From Flectonema sp. DT1601 (Eukaryota > Euglenozoa > Diplonemea > Diplonemida > Diplonemidae): a DNA stretch of 64,000 bases. Under the pieces are notes generated by a model. That model searched no databases. It was given only the letters and a program-made list of their open reading frames with translations, and was not told the DNA's origin. Positions 29,901 to 38,768 of the stretch are shown one piece after another (position 1 is the stretch's first letter; the number at the start of each line of letters is the position of its first letter). The stretch is from the NCBI GenBank assembly GCA_964019425.1, contig OZ025804.1:124001-188000 (forward strand), in the 5' to 3' direction. The position numbers and the translations under genes were made by a program.

Positions 29901-30846
29901 TACCCTGGATCCTGAGCCTTCTGCGGATGTTCTTCTTCGCCACATGAAGCAGGATACGGTTAAATGTTGCCGCTCTGATACCCACCTTCGGAGGACTGTT
30001 CACCTTGCTAAGTCGGTAATCCAAATCATGACGGAACGAGTACCAATCAGCTGTATTAAAGTCCCAGACTGATTTTTTCGATGCCTGGTTGTTAACTGTT
30101 TCCAGAGGTGAGAACGTATCAAAGACAGCAGCAAGAGGTAAGTGATCAGATCCATGTTCAGTGCCATCACCTATTAGCCCGAAGTGTAGTAGTAGTAACT
30201 CCTCGTGGTGTAGGATTGCATCCGGCGAAGTCCCGTGTCTCGGCAACGTCACAAATCCCGGATCGTTTGCAATTAGAAGGTTATTAGATCTGCACCACTC
30301 CAGAAGCTGGCAGCCCTTCGTATCCGTCTTCTTCGACCAGAGTTTATGATGGGCATTGAAGTCACCAGCAAATATAAACCTTTCATCACGCTTCAAAGGG
30401 AAGAGATCAAAATCTATCTTAGAACTTGGTGGCGAATACACGTTAAGAACATTTATCTCATCATTAATCCTGACACCCAATGTCTCAACAATTCCTCTAA
30501 CCGAAGGGATACAGACTTCATAGCAAGCATGCTGAAGGCCTCTCTTCACCATGGTGATTATACCGCCACCTCTACCCGGTCTATCTCTCCTGTACGTGAT
30601 GTAATTCCAGTGATATAGAGGCTTCCGAACTGAGGTTTCCTGCAGGCATAATACATCAGGGCTGTACTTTCCCAGGATATTTCCTATGAACTCCTCTCTT
30701 CCGTTGATCGTTCTGCAGTTCCAGCTGATAACTCGCAGCTCCGAAGTGGGTCCATCATGACGGCGTCTCGGTCCCGGATTCCTCTCTACGTCACCCGCCA
30801 GTAGCAGAAGACGCCTTCGCGTTTCCGCCCAATCCCGCCCGTCAAG
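26983..30846 (-). CDS. Family II ORF2 of copy A: 2A + endonuclease / RT / RNase H (about 1287 aa after the UGA)
   Basis: Read from just after the in-frame TGA at 30847, the frame gives LDGRDWAE, then a leucine-rich LLLLAG run into the 2A motif GDVERNPGP (30769-30795), then endonuclease (ISWNCRTI, QETS, AGDFNAHH, SPDAILHHEE, GSDHLP), RT (APGPDGIHG, SYRPITLTS, FDFTEAFDRI, GVPQGS, YADD), a spacer of about 85 residues before YLGVHIDD, RNase H (FVDGSHD, ESSYKAEQ, FSDSKS, HDKADELA) and a CPFC...H...C knuckle. The first ATG (30552) lies inside the endonuclease after its catalytic Glu, so initiation there would give a defective enzyme. Expression therefore needs readthrough or a non-AUG start. 2A would cut before the final Pro. 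Confidence 0.85.
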   Translation of the reverse strand, partial: LDGRDWAETRRRLLLLAGDVERNPGPRRRHDGPTSELRVISWNCRTINGREEFIGNILGKYSPDVLCLQETSVRKPLYHWNYITYRRDRPGRGGGIITMVKRGLQHACYEVCIPSVRGIVETLGVRINDEINVLNVYSPPSSKIDFDLFPLKRDERFIFAGDFNAHHKLWSKKTDTKGCQLLEWCRSNNLLIANDPGFVTLPRHGTSPDAILHHEELLLLHFGLIGDGTEHGSDHLPLAAVFDTFSPLETVNNQASKKSVWDFNTADWYSFRHDLDYRLSKVNSPPKVGIRAATFNRILLHVAKKNIRRRLRIQGKRRRMWNSSTPETKQAKGKFVAEKLAQGEGFAFAFKKIKDLDADGGQDVQIPEFSEDQLPSKFLDQFVKTSVRKQLKSSKLKPSDYVGACGPLVMSELERAIKKVKTGKAPGPDGIHGAMLKNLSATGRRFLLAVFNDSWLSARVPKVWKEGMIKPVYKPGKPKEKLSSYRPITLTSVVGKMLERIIYDRLMYWLTSNNALSSIQAGFRRGRNTCEQISLLVNALHGARKGGKSSILLSFDFTEAFDRINHVKLIAKMVTMGIPSPFIGWVANFLTRRKAKVSVNGNLSAYRTVTKGVPQGSIVGPLLYLIYVDDLAKKLEKTGCVSALYADDTACVVSNKDFKVTYRMAQLVLGLVDRWCKDNDMALSVSKTCGMPVDCPRNMYWRLGFPRTSGENFFRISREELAGMIRSNEEGRPLLGNGAMILKLGDTEVTKASELLELMPVGPDPTWVKLLTAVLMPMVDSVKYLGVHIDDDLTYGTQVDKLLDETRKGLVLLRKLELFNFDFKTLNMIKNLYILSRILYGLESYGPFLTDEQLKPIDLNLREIARKITGCGFNTRSLPLLWEANILPMRLQIEKQARIALFRYRSLDWVPSTKGIASGTWSSTLPAEDRNMEIQGIVMPDSIEPWIDVPNLEISCGYGHSKTCVAEVDKAKFEEYCSELRPCTSSIFVDGSHDPVNYTAGAAAVQITPCERTMASRLVATESSYKAEQVTLKLLISEFEKATSVLGPRSGITRVFSDSKSNLDELRGGIAAQRKLNSLSILEGIRKLDSFVHLQFIPAHVGIEPHDKADELAKKISKDVKSKPVSTTMDFFAHKSRIAREANRKLFGKIMEGSTRAKPPIKRVMLRQYLDATGGLRAARYPKDMLRESEIRIARFRTGSHPLLRVNELPIKCPFCKRTDSSARHLIFDCEDGDVVRIREGTIRSNIQEARISETKLNLSIMFATRNLHALAGYLWHLEQRTGLSNC

Positions 30847-31184
30847 TCACTTGCTCCCTACAAGAATAAATAAAACCCTATTTTTTTTATTTATTTATTT
30901 AGTCACATCCCCCCTGTCTTTCTACTTTGTTTTTATTCTTTCTGAGCATACTCGCTCTTCTTATTTTTTAACTAAGTAAATAAGCAACAACGAGTGCAAC
31001 TGTTGTGAGTCCGTTGGAGGACTTCCCCGGATAGGAAGCTCACGACACTGTAAGTACAAAGCGAATGATCAATACGGAGACGGTGGCCAAAGACCACTGG
31101 GTTACCTGCGAGCTATGAAGCTCTACGGATGTCCTCAGAGAGTTATTAGGAGATGAATTAGGAGTGATGTATGAGTATGATATA

Positions 31185-34100
31185 CTAAAAAGATAGTAAC
31201 TTCTGATAACAGCTTGTTGCCGTCCATTGTTCTAAATGCCATATGAAGCCAGCGAGGGAATGTAAGTTCCTCGTAGCGAACATAAATAGCAGGCTGTGTT
31301 CCTTCTTTGAAATCTTCGCTTCTTCCATGACAGATCCAATTGTTCCATCTCTGATGCGTACCAGAGCAGAGTTCATGCAGTTAAACATCAAGTGTCTAGG
31401 TGATGAGTCCGTCCGTCTACAAAAAGGGCACTTCAGTTGTACGCCTTTGTCTCTCAGCAAGGGGTGTGAACCCGTTCTGAATTGTGCAATTCTTACTTCC
31501 GAAGCTCTCAGCATGTCTTTCGGATATCTAGCAGTTCTCAATCCTCCGGTCGCCTCCAGATACTGTCTGAGCATCACCCGTTTCATTGGAGGCTTTGCCT
31601 TCTCGGAGGCTTCCATCATCTTTCCTATCAACTTCCTGTGAGACTCCCTCGCTACCCTTGATTTGTGGGCGAAGAAATCCATGGTCGTTGAGACCGGTTT
31701 ACTTTCGGCATCCTTCGAGACTTCTTTGGCCAGCTTATCAGCCTTATCGTGTGGTTCAATCCCCACATGGGCCGGGATGAACTGGAGATGCACCTGTGTC
31801 TTCAGATCCCTAATGCTTTCCAGTATTAACAGAGAGTTCAACTTCCTCTGGGCAACAATCCCTCCATTGAGTTCCTCCAGGTTGGATTTCGAGTCACTGA
31901 AGATTCTGGTAATACCTGACCTGGGACCCAAGATCGAGTCAGCTTTGCCAATTTCTCTCATCAGCAGTTTGAGTGTTACTTGTTCAGCCTTGTAGCTGCT
32001 TTCAGTAGCTACAAGTCTTGACGACATCGTTCTCTCAGTTGGTGAGACCTGTACTGCTGCCGCACCCGCAGTGTAGTTAACAGGATCATGTGAGCCGTCC
32101 ACATATATAGCCGAGTTGCAAGGGACTAAGTCCCTGCAGTATTCCTCAAATTTGTTCCTATCCACATCTGCATCACCGGTCTTGTTATGACCATACCCAC
32201 AGGATATCTCTAGATTTGGTACATCCGCCCAAGGTTCGATGCTGTCAGGTTGAACTATTCCTTGGAGGGCGATGTTACAATCTTCCTGCGGCAACTTAGA
32301 ACTCCAGAATCCTTTCGCTATTCGGTTCGTCGAACGTACCCACTTCAGCGATCGATACCTAAACAGAGCAGTTCTGGCCTGTTTTTCTATTATCAACTTC
32401 ATCGGGAGCATGTTCGCCTCCAAGAGCAGTGGGAGAGACCTGGTGTAGATGCTGCAACCCGTTATCCTTCTCGCAATCTTCTTCAGATTCAAGTCCACAA
32501 GATCAATCTGACCCTCAGATAGGAAAGGACCGAAGCTCTCCAGCCCATATGACAGCCTTGAAAGTATGTACAGGTTCTTGACCATGCACAGCGTCTTAAA
32601 ATCAAAATCATACTGTTCTAGTTTCCCCAGGAGTGCAAGACCCTTCCTGGTCTCATCCAGCATCTTTCCGACCTGTGTTCCATAAGATAAATCACCATCA
32701 ATGTGCACCCCCAGGTATTTAACGCTGTCTACCATCGGCATCAGTACTGCGGTTAACAACTTTACTCTCAGCTTACTTGATCCATCAGGGAAAATTGCAA
32801 GCAGGTCCTTCGTATTAGCAACTTCGGTATCATCCACCTTGAGAATGGTTTCTCCACTCCCCAGAATTGGCCTTCCAAACTCGTTCGGTCTGATCATCTT
32901 AGCCAGATCTCCCCTGCTTACAACGTAATAATTATCCTTTGCAGTCCTGGGGAAGCCCAGTCTCCAGTAGATATCCTTTGGGCAGCGCACAGGCATACCA
33001 CATGTCTTAGAGACGGACAGTGCCATATCATTGGTTTTGCACCAGCTATCCACAAGTCCAAGGATCCATTGCGCTTTCTTATTGGTTAAATTAACGTCCT
33101 TATCAGAGACTACACAAGCGGTGTCATCTGCATAAAGAGCCGAAACTGAGCCAGTCTTCTCCAACAACTTTGCCAGGTCATCAACATAAATCAGGTATAG
33201 CAGCGGACCGATAATCGATCTTTGGGGAACCCCCCTCGTTACCGTTCTGTAGGAGCTAAGGTTGCCATTCGCACTCACCCTTGCCTGCCTGCCCTTCAGG
33301 AAGTCAACTACCCATGCAATGAACGGGGAGGGAATACGCATGTTCTTCATCTTCTTGATCAGTTTCTCATGATTAATTCTATCAAATGCTTCCGTGAAGT
33401 CGAACGACAGCAGAACAGAGCTCTTGTTCTTTTCACTGGCCTCATGAAGAGCGTTGACTAACATTGAAATCTGCTCACACGTATTCCTTCCTCTTCTAAA
33501 ACCCGCCTGGATAGACGACAGGGCATTGTTCTGGGTAAGCCAATACATCAACCTATCATAAATCACTCTTTCAAGTACTTTACCCACCACCGAGGTCAAC
33601 GTGATCGGTCTGAAACTTGCGATCTTATCTTTTGGCTTACCTGGTTTGTAAACTGGCTTGATAAGACCCTCCTTCCAGATCCTCGGTACCTTTGACGTTA
33701 GCCACGATTCATTGAATAACGCCAGGAGGAAATCCATTCCTATCACCGATAAGTTCTTCAACATTATCCCATGGATCCCATCTGGACCTGGTGCTTTCCC
33801 GGGCCTTACCTTCTTGATGGCTCGCTTCAGTTCAGTCATTGTTAGATTCCCTCCGATTTTGGCGAAGTCGCTGCTCTTCGTATTCGGAGGTCCTAGTTTA
33901 CGTTTTGTCGGGGTCTTGACAAATTGTTCCAAGAACTTCGCAGGTAGTTGGTTCTCGTCAAACTCCGGAATGTGAATTTCACGTCCTTCATCCGTCTCAA
34001 GGTCCTTTATCTTTTTGAACGCATATGCAAAGCCTTCACCTTTTGCTAGCCGTTCAGCGATAAATTTTCCCTTCGCACGCTTGGTATCTGGGGTGGAAGC

Positions 34101-35072
34101 GTTCCACATTCTTCTTCTCTTCCCTTTGATCCGAAGCCTTCTCCTAACGTACCTCTTCGCTACTCCAAGAACGATTCTGTTGAACGTTACTGCTCTTCTC
34201 CCAACGCTCGCAGAGTTGTTTACCTTTCCAAACCTGTAGTCTAGTTCATGTTCATATGAGTACCAATCAGCTGTATTGAAGTCCCAGACCGATCTCTTCG
34301 TCGCGTGGTTGCCCGAAGGCTCAAGGGGTGAGGGCGTATCGAAGGTAGCAGAGAGTGGTGTATGATCCGAACCGTGCTCAATTCCTTCACCTACCAGCTC
34401 AAAGTTAAGCAGTTGAATCTCCTCGTGGTGCAGGATCAGATCGGGCGAGGTCCCATGTCTCGGCAGTGTCGCTAGACCTGGCGGGTTCGCAATCAGGAGG
34501 TCCTCTTGCCCTGTCCAGTTGAGAAGGTCACAGCCTTTTACGTCGGTTTTCTTGGACCAGTACCTATGGTGTGCGTTGAAGTCACCAGCGAGAATGAACT
34601 TGCCAACACGTTTCAGGGAGAATAGTTCAAAATTAATCCTCGAGCTCGGTGGGGAGTAGATGTTGAGAATACTTACGTCTTCGTTAATTCTGACACCCAT
34701 CGACTCGACGGTTCCTCTCATCGACGGTATGGAGATATCAAAGCAATCATGTTGAATTCCTCGTTTTATTAAAGTGATCAGGCCACCTCCCCTTCCTGGC
34801 CTATCCCTCCTGTAGCAAACGTAGTTCCAATGAAACAATGCCATCCTGCAAGAAGTCTCCTGAAGGCAAAGTACGTCGGGGTCAAGCTTACTCAGGATGT
34901 GTCCAATGAACTCCATTTTGTTCGAGATGGTGCGACAATTCCAACTGATTACATTTAGTTTGCAAGAGGGACCATCCTTTCTCCTATTTGGCCCTGGGTT
35001 TCGTTCAACGTCCCCTGCTATCAGCAAGAGACGTCTTCGAGTCTCAGCCCAGTTCCTTCCATCTACGTGCCG
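31185..35072 (-). CDS. Family II ORF2 of copy B: 2A + endonuclease / RT / RNase H (about 1295 aa after the UGA)
   Basis: Same layout as copy A: RHVDGRNWAE, LLLIAG, 2A motif GDVERNPGP at 34989-35015, endonuclease (ISWNCRTI, QETS, AGDFNAHH, GSDHTP), RT (APGPDGIHG, FDFTEAFDRI, YADD near residue 644), spacer, YLGVHIDGD, RNase H (YVDGSHD, AEQ, FSDSKS, HDKADKLA) and CPFC knuckle near 1214. There is no ATG between the in-frame TGA (35073-35075) and the 2A motif; the first plausible codons are TTG/CTG. One RT residue is unusual: the GVPQGS motif reads GVPQRS here while A and C keep Gly, so this copy may be catalytically impaired. Confidence 0.85.
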   Translation of the reverse strand, partial: RHVDGRNWAETRRRLLLIAGDVERNPGPNRRKDGPSCKLNVISWNCRTISNKMEFIGHILSKLDPDVLCLQETSCRMALFHWNYVCYRRDRPGRGGGLITLIKRGIQHDCFDISIPSMRGTVESMGVRINEDVSILNIYSPPSSRINFELFSLKRVGKFILAGDFNAHHRYWSKKTDVKGCDLLNWTGQEDLLIANPPGLATLPRHGTSPDLILHHEEIQLLNFELVGEGIEHGSDHTPLSATFDTPSPLEPSGNHATKRSVWDFNTADWYSYEHELDYRFGKVNNSASVGRRAVTFNRIVLGVAKRYVRRRLRIKGKRRRMWNASTPDTKRAKGKFIAERLAKGEGFAYAFKKIKDLETDEGREIHIPEFDENQLPAKFLEQFVKTPTKRKLGPPNTKSSDFAKIGGNLTMTELKRAIKKVRPGKAPGPDGIHGIMLKNLSVIGMDFLLALFNESWLTSKVPRIWKEGLIKPVYKPGKPKDKIASFRPITLTSVVGKVLERVIYDRLMYWLTQNNALSSIQAGFRRGRNTCEQISMLVNALHEASEKNKSSVLLSFDFTEAFDRINHEKLIKKMKNMRIPSPFIAWVVDFLKGRQARVSANGNLSSYRTVTRGVPQRSIIGPLLYLIYVDDLAKLLEKTGSVSALYADDTACVVSDKDVNLTNKKAQWILGLVDSWCKTNDMALSVSKTCGMPVRCPKDIYWRLGFPRTAKDNYYVVSRGDLAKMIRPNEFGRPILGSGETILKVDDTEVANTKDLLAIFPDGSSKLRVKLLTAVLMPMVDSVKYLGVHIDGDLSYGTQVGKMLDETRKGLALLGKLEQYDFDFKTLCMVKNLYILSRLSYGLESFGPFLSEGQIDLVDLNLKKIARRITGCSIYTRSLPLLLEANMLPMKLIIEKQARTALFRYRSLKWVRSTNRIAKGFWSSKLPQEDCNIALQGIVQPDSIEPWADVPNLEISCGYGHNKTGDADVDRNKFEEYCRDLVPCNSAIYVDGSHDPVNYTAGAAAVQVSPTERTMSSRLVATESSYKAEQVTLKLLMREIGKADSILGPRSGITRIFSDSKSNLEELNGGIVAQRKLNSLLILESIRDLKTQVHLQFIPAHVGIEPHDKADKLAKEVSKDAESKPVSTTMDFFAHKSRVARESHRKLIGKMMEASEKAKPPMKRVMLRQYLEATGGLRTARYPKDMLRASEVRIAQFRTGSHPLLRDKGVQLKCPFCRRTDSSPRHLMFNCMNSALVRIRDGTIGSVMEEAKISKKEHSLLFMFATRNLHSLAGFIWHLEQWTATSCYQKLLSF

Positions 35073-35159
35073 TCATTTACCTTCCAAGAATCTCGTCATC
35101 AGCATCTCTAAACGATCCATCCTTCGTTCCATCGTATCCTGTTCAGCTGTCGACTTCAT
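35073..35159 (-). CDS. Short ORF1 of Family II copy B (28 aa) ending in UGA in frame with ORF2
   Basis: ATG at 35157-35159, then 28 codons rich in Met, Glu, Arg and Leu with a heptad-like look (RRMDRLEMLMTRFLEGK), ending in TGA followed by CGG. The frame continues without a further stop into the 2A-ORF2 protein. UGA followed by CGG is a known leaky stop context in some plant RNA viruses (family knowledge). Copy A has UGA followed by CTT at the aligned place. Whether this peptide is a real product or only the start of a readthrough fusion is not decided by sequence. Confidence 0.5.
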   Translation of the reverse strand: MKSTAEQDTMERRMDRLEMLMTRFLEGK

Positions 35160-35202
35160 CACAGTTTTCTTTGTCACAACCAATAAATAAAAACCCTAAA
35201 TT

Positions 35203-38200
35203 ATTTTTTTATTTTTATTTTGTCACATCTTTCTTGTCTCTCTTTCATTTTGCTTTTTTTATATTCTGAGCACCAACGCTCTTCTTATTTTTTAACAAGA
35301 CAAAGATACGCGTGCAACTGTCAGGAGTCCGTTAGAGGACCTCCACGGATCGGCAGCTCCTGACACTGTGCTTGCAAAGCGAGAGATCAACGTAAAGACG
35401 GTGGCCAAAGACCACTGGGTCACCTGCGAGCCGAAAGGGCCCTACGGTTGTCCTCATAGAACTAGGAGATAAGGAGAAAGAATGGAGAAGATGTATACTA
35501 AAAGATAATAGTATTGACTTGTTTAACTACAGCTGAGTGCTGTCAGGTTTGAACCCATTGCTCCATGTTCCATATGAATCCGGCAAGGGCATGCAAGTTA
35601 CGTGTAGCAAACATGAACGGAAGACTCAAGGCAGTCTTCGAGATTCTTGCTTCCTCAATAATTTCACCAATAGTTCCTTTTCGAATGTACATCAGCGCCG
35701 CAGCAGTGCATTCCAGTATCAGATGACGTGGTGAAGACTCCGTTCTTTGACAAAAGAGACACATCCGAGGAACTTCTTTAATTCTAAGTAAGTGATGAGA
35801 TCCAGTCCTGAATCTAGCTATTCTAATTTCTGATGACCTCAGCATGTTGGGGGGGTAACGAGCAGCCTTGTAACCCCCAGTGGCTTCCAGGTATTGTCTC
35901 AGCATGACACGCTTGACAGGGGGCCTCGCAGTCTCAGCACCTTCAAGCATCCTGCCAAATAGCTTCCTACCGGTTTCGCGTGCAACCCTCGACTTGTGTG
36001 CAAAGAAGTCCATTTTTGAATTAACTGGCTTCCCATCCAAATCTTTAGAAGCTGCCTTAGCCAGTTTATCAGCCTTGTCGTGAGGATCAATCCCTACATG
36101 CGATGGGATGAATTGAAGATGGACAAAGGTCCCCAATTGTTTGATTTTGTTCAGTATCGACAGCGAATTCACCTTCCTCTGAGCCACAATACCTCCCTTC
36201 AGTTCATCTAAATTCGACTTCGAGTCACTAAATATCCTTGTGATCCCGCAGGTAGATCCAAACGGCGAGTTTATCTTGCCAATTTCATAAACCAATAATT
36301 TCAGAGCTATCTGTTCAGACTTGTAACTACTTTCGGTGGCCACAAGTCTGGATGCCCTGGTACACTCTACCGGTAAGACCTGCACGGCCGCTGCACCAGC
36401 AGTGTAGTTCTTAGGGTCATGAGATCCATCAGTATATATCGTGGAGTCAGAGGGTCTGAGTTCCCTGCAGTATTCATCAACTTTAGTTTATCAGCTGCAG
36501 CATCGACAGTTTTGGAGTGTCCGTAGCCACACGATATCGAGAGGTTCGGTACATCTGCCCACGGTTCAATACTGTCGGGCTGTACTATATCTTGAATTGA
36601 GATCTGTCGATCCTCAGGCGGTAGTTTTAAACTCCATAGACCACTAGCAATTGAACGAGTTGAGGGGACCCACTTCAGAGATCTGTACCTGAAGAGGGCA
36701 GTCCTTGCTTGTTTTTCGATCAGAAGGCGCATTGGCAGCATATCCGCTTCCCACAACAGCGGCAAGGAGCGTGTAAAGTCACTGCAACCCGTGATCCTCC
36801 TCGCGACTTTCCTAAGACTGAGATCGATTGGCCCAAGTTGTTCATCAGTTAGGAATGGGCCGAAGCTTTCCAGACCGTAGGACACCCTTGAGAGGATGTA
36901 GAGGTTTTTTACCATCTGTAATGACTTAAAATCGAGGTTATAAGGTTCGAGCTTCCTCAGCAGAGCCAGTCCCTTCCTAGATTCGTTCAGTATTTTATCA
37001 ACTTGTGTATCGTACTTGAGATCATCATCGATGTGGACCCCAAGGTACTTTACGCTGTCCACCATCGGCAAGAGAACCGATGTTAGTAATCTTACCCGAG
37101 TCCGTTGCGGGCCAGCGAGTATGACCCTCATTAAATCATCAGTGCTAAGGACTTCAGTGTCATCGATCTTTAGAATTGTTTCACCACTTCTTAATATTGG
37201 CCTCTTAGAGTCATTTGGTTGCAACATCTTCCTCAAATCATCCCTGTTCACCAGATAGAAATTGTCTTTCACCGTCCTGGGGAAGCCCAGTCTCCAGTAC
37301 ACATTCTTCGGACATCCCACCGGCATCCCGCACGTTTTTGAAACAGACAAGGCCATGTCGTTGTCCCTACACCAAGTATCAACGAGTCCCAGTATCCATT
37401 GAGCCTTCTTATTCGTACTTGATAGGTCCCTATCCGATATGACACAAGCAGTGTCATCGGCATAAAGAGCCGAGATAGAACCAGTTTTCTCCAAAGTCTT
37501 TGCGAGGTCATCCACATAGATCAGGTAAAGAAGCGGACCCACGATTGAACCTTGAGGAACACCCATTGAGACCGTCTTGTATGAACTAAAGTTTCCGTTA
37601 GCTTCCACCCTTGTGCGTCTTCCTGAAAGGAAGTTGGCTATCCACCCAATGAACGGGGAGGGAATGCCCATAGCTTTCATTTTTGCAAGGAGTTTGGTGT
37701 GATTTATTCTGTCAAAAGCTTCCGTGAAATCGAATGACAGTAATATAGAACTCTTCTGGGTTGCATCGGCCTCATGTAGTGCATTCACAAGTAGGGAAAT
37801 CTGTTCACATGTGTTCCTTCCTCTTCTAAAGCCAGCTTGGATCGAAGACAGAACTTTGTTCTGGGTGAGCCAAAACATCAATCTGTCATAAATAATTCGT
37901 TCTAGAACCTTACCAACTACTGAAGTCAGCGTAATTGGTCTATAGCTTGCCACCTTTTCTTTTGGTTTGCCAAGTTTGTGAACAGGCTTGATCAAGCCTT
38001 CCTTCCAGATCTTCGGCACTTCGGTCGACAACCAGGAGTCGTTAACTAGAGACAGAAGGTGCACCTTGCCCAGCGGGGATAAATTCTTAATCATCGTTCC
38101 ATGAATCCCATCCGGACCAGGAGCCTTGCCTGACTTAACTTTTTTCAGTGCAAACTCTAGTTCAGACATTACTACAGGCCTACACACATCTTTGTAGTCG

Positions 38201-38300
38201 CTAGGTTTAACAGACGGTGATTTCAACTTCGGTCTATTTGAGGTCTTGACATATTGGTCTAGGAACTTTTCGGGCAGCTGTTTCTCATCGAACTCAGTAA
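35203..38300 (-). mobile_element. Family II copy C, 5'-truncated and frameshifted
   Basis: Tail and 3' UTR at 35203-35542, then ORF2 remnant. The 5' end is cut inside the linker before RT (the FDEKQLPEKFLDQ-like block, about 38,298), so the endonuclease and 2A are absent. It lies between AAATAAAAACCCTA repeats at 35183-35202 and 38303-38317. Confidence 0.85.
35543..38297 (-). pseudogene. Family II ORF2 remnant of copy C (RT + RNase H, frameshift)
   Basis: RT is complete and in frame (APGPDGIHG, SYRPITLTS, FDFTEAFDRI, GVPQGS, YADD, YLGVHIDDD). Near 36475, after GYGHSKTVDAAADKLKL, a small indel shifts the frame, and the ORF ends at 36367. The other frame carries on with YTDGSHD, AEQ, FSDSKS and HDKADKLA of RNase H and a CLFCQR knuckle to 35543. 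The endonuclease is missing through 5' truncation. Not functional. Confidence 0.85.
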
Positions 38301-38302
38301 TA

Positions 38303-38356
38303 CAAATAAAAACCCTATTTTTTATTTATTTTTATTAAATAAAAAACCCTAAATTT
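38303..38356 (-). repeat. Tail-only Family II remnant between two target-site copies
   Basis: ACAAATAAAAACCCTAT (target copy), then TTTTTATTTATTTTTATT, which looks like an element poly(A)/TTTA tail and nothing else, then AAATAAAAAACCCTAAATTTA (second target copy), ending 7 bp before the tRNA gene. The reading is an extremely 5'-truncated insertion at the same target as copies B and C. Confidence 0.6.
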
Positions 38357-38362
38357 AGCAGA

Positions 38363-38369
38363 GCCGCTT

Positions 38370-38418
<49 letters not shown>

Positions 38419-38435
38419 AATCCCAGGTGGTGGCA
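38363..38435 (+). tRNA. tRNA-Phe (anticodon GAA)
   Basis: A 73-nt cloverleaf: D-arm GCTCAGTTGGGAGAGC, anticodon stem TCAGA/TCTGA around CTGAAGA, T-arm CCTGG-TTCAATC-CCAGG, discriminator A. A box (TAGCTCAGTTGG) and B box (GGTTCAATCCC) of Pol III are present, and a T5 terminator follows at 38436. The acceptor stem has two G-U wobbles and a T-T pair at position 7-66, so it is slightly imperfect. There is no intron and no encoded CCA. Phe identity is clear from the GAA anticodon. Confidence 0.93.
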
Positions 38436-38440
38436 TTTTT
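38436..38440 (+). terminator. Pol III T-run terminator of tRNA-Phe
   Basis: Five T residues directly after the discriminator base. Confidence 0.8.
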
Positions 38441-38584
38441 ACGTCAGGACTGACATTGGAAAAATTATTCCAGTGTTCATCAGAAATAGAAAATCTTTTG
38501 TAAAGCCATTTCAGGTGTGGAGAACCTTTCTTGTATAAGGGTCTCAGGATCACATTGGCAGATGCTTAGGGAGTATCTGGTATT

Positions 38585-38675
38585 GAACAAAACCCTGGTT
38601 TTATTATTATTTTGTCACATCTTTCTTGTCTCTCCTTTTTGCTTTCTTTTTAACACTGGACAACATTGCTCTTCT
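38585..38675 (-). repeat. Short 3'-end fragment of a Family II element
   Basis: TTTTATTATTATTTTGTCACATC followed by a TCTTGTCTCTCC...GCTTTCTTTTTAACAC stretch matches the 3' end of copy C (about 35206-35270). It sits right after ACAAAACCCTGG, again an AAAACCCT motif. Only about 80 bp of element remain. Confidence 0.55.
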
Positions 38676-38768
38676 CGGAACATTAGATCATGTTCTCCAG
38701 AAAGGAGGCATTTGCAAGGTGCAAGGAGAATGAAGGGCAAAACAAGTTCCCCGGCGAGTGATGCCTCG

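Larger units (their letters stand above)
26641..30865 (-). mobile_element. Family II non-LTR retrotransposon copy A (2A-containing)
   Basis: Tail (A with TTTA-type repeats, T-rich on plus, about 26641-26673), 3' UTR of about 300 bp, and one long ORF that remains open up to an in-frame TGA at 30847-30849. Only about 16 bp beyond that stop belong to the element before the AATAAATAAAACCCTA junction at 30866-30880. A is probably 5'-truncated at the extreme 5' end. Confidence 0.85.
30881..35182 (-). mobile_element. Family II non-LTR retrotransposon copy B, longest copy
   Basis: Tail at 30881-30900, 3' UTR to 31184, ORF2 31185-35072, a short upstream ORF 35073-35159 and a leader to about 35182. 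It is flanked on both sides by AATAAATAAAACCCTA-type repeats (30866-30880 and 35183-35202), read as target duplications. Confidence 0.85.

Noticed and set aside
38303-38356. AAACCCTA repeats as interstitial telomere sequence (TTAGGG type)
   Set aside because: Only single units separated by element DNA, never a tandem run; target-site duplication explains them better.
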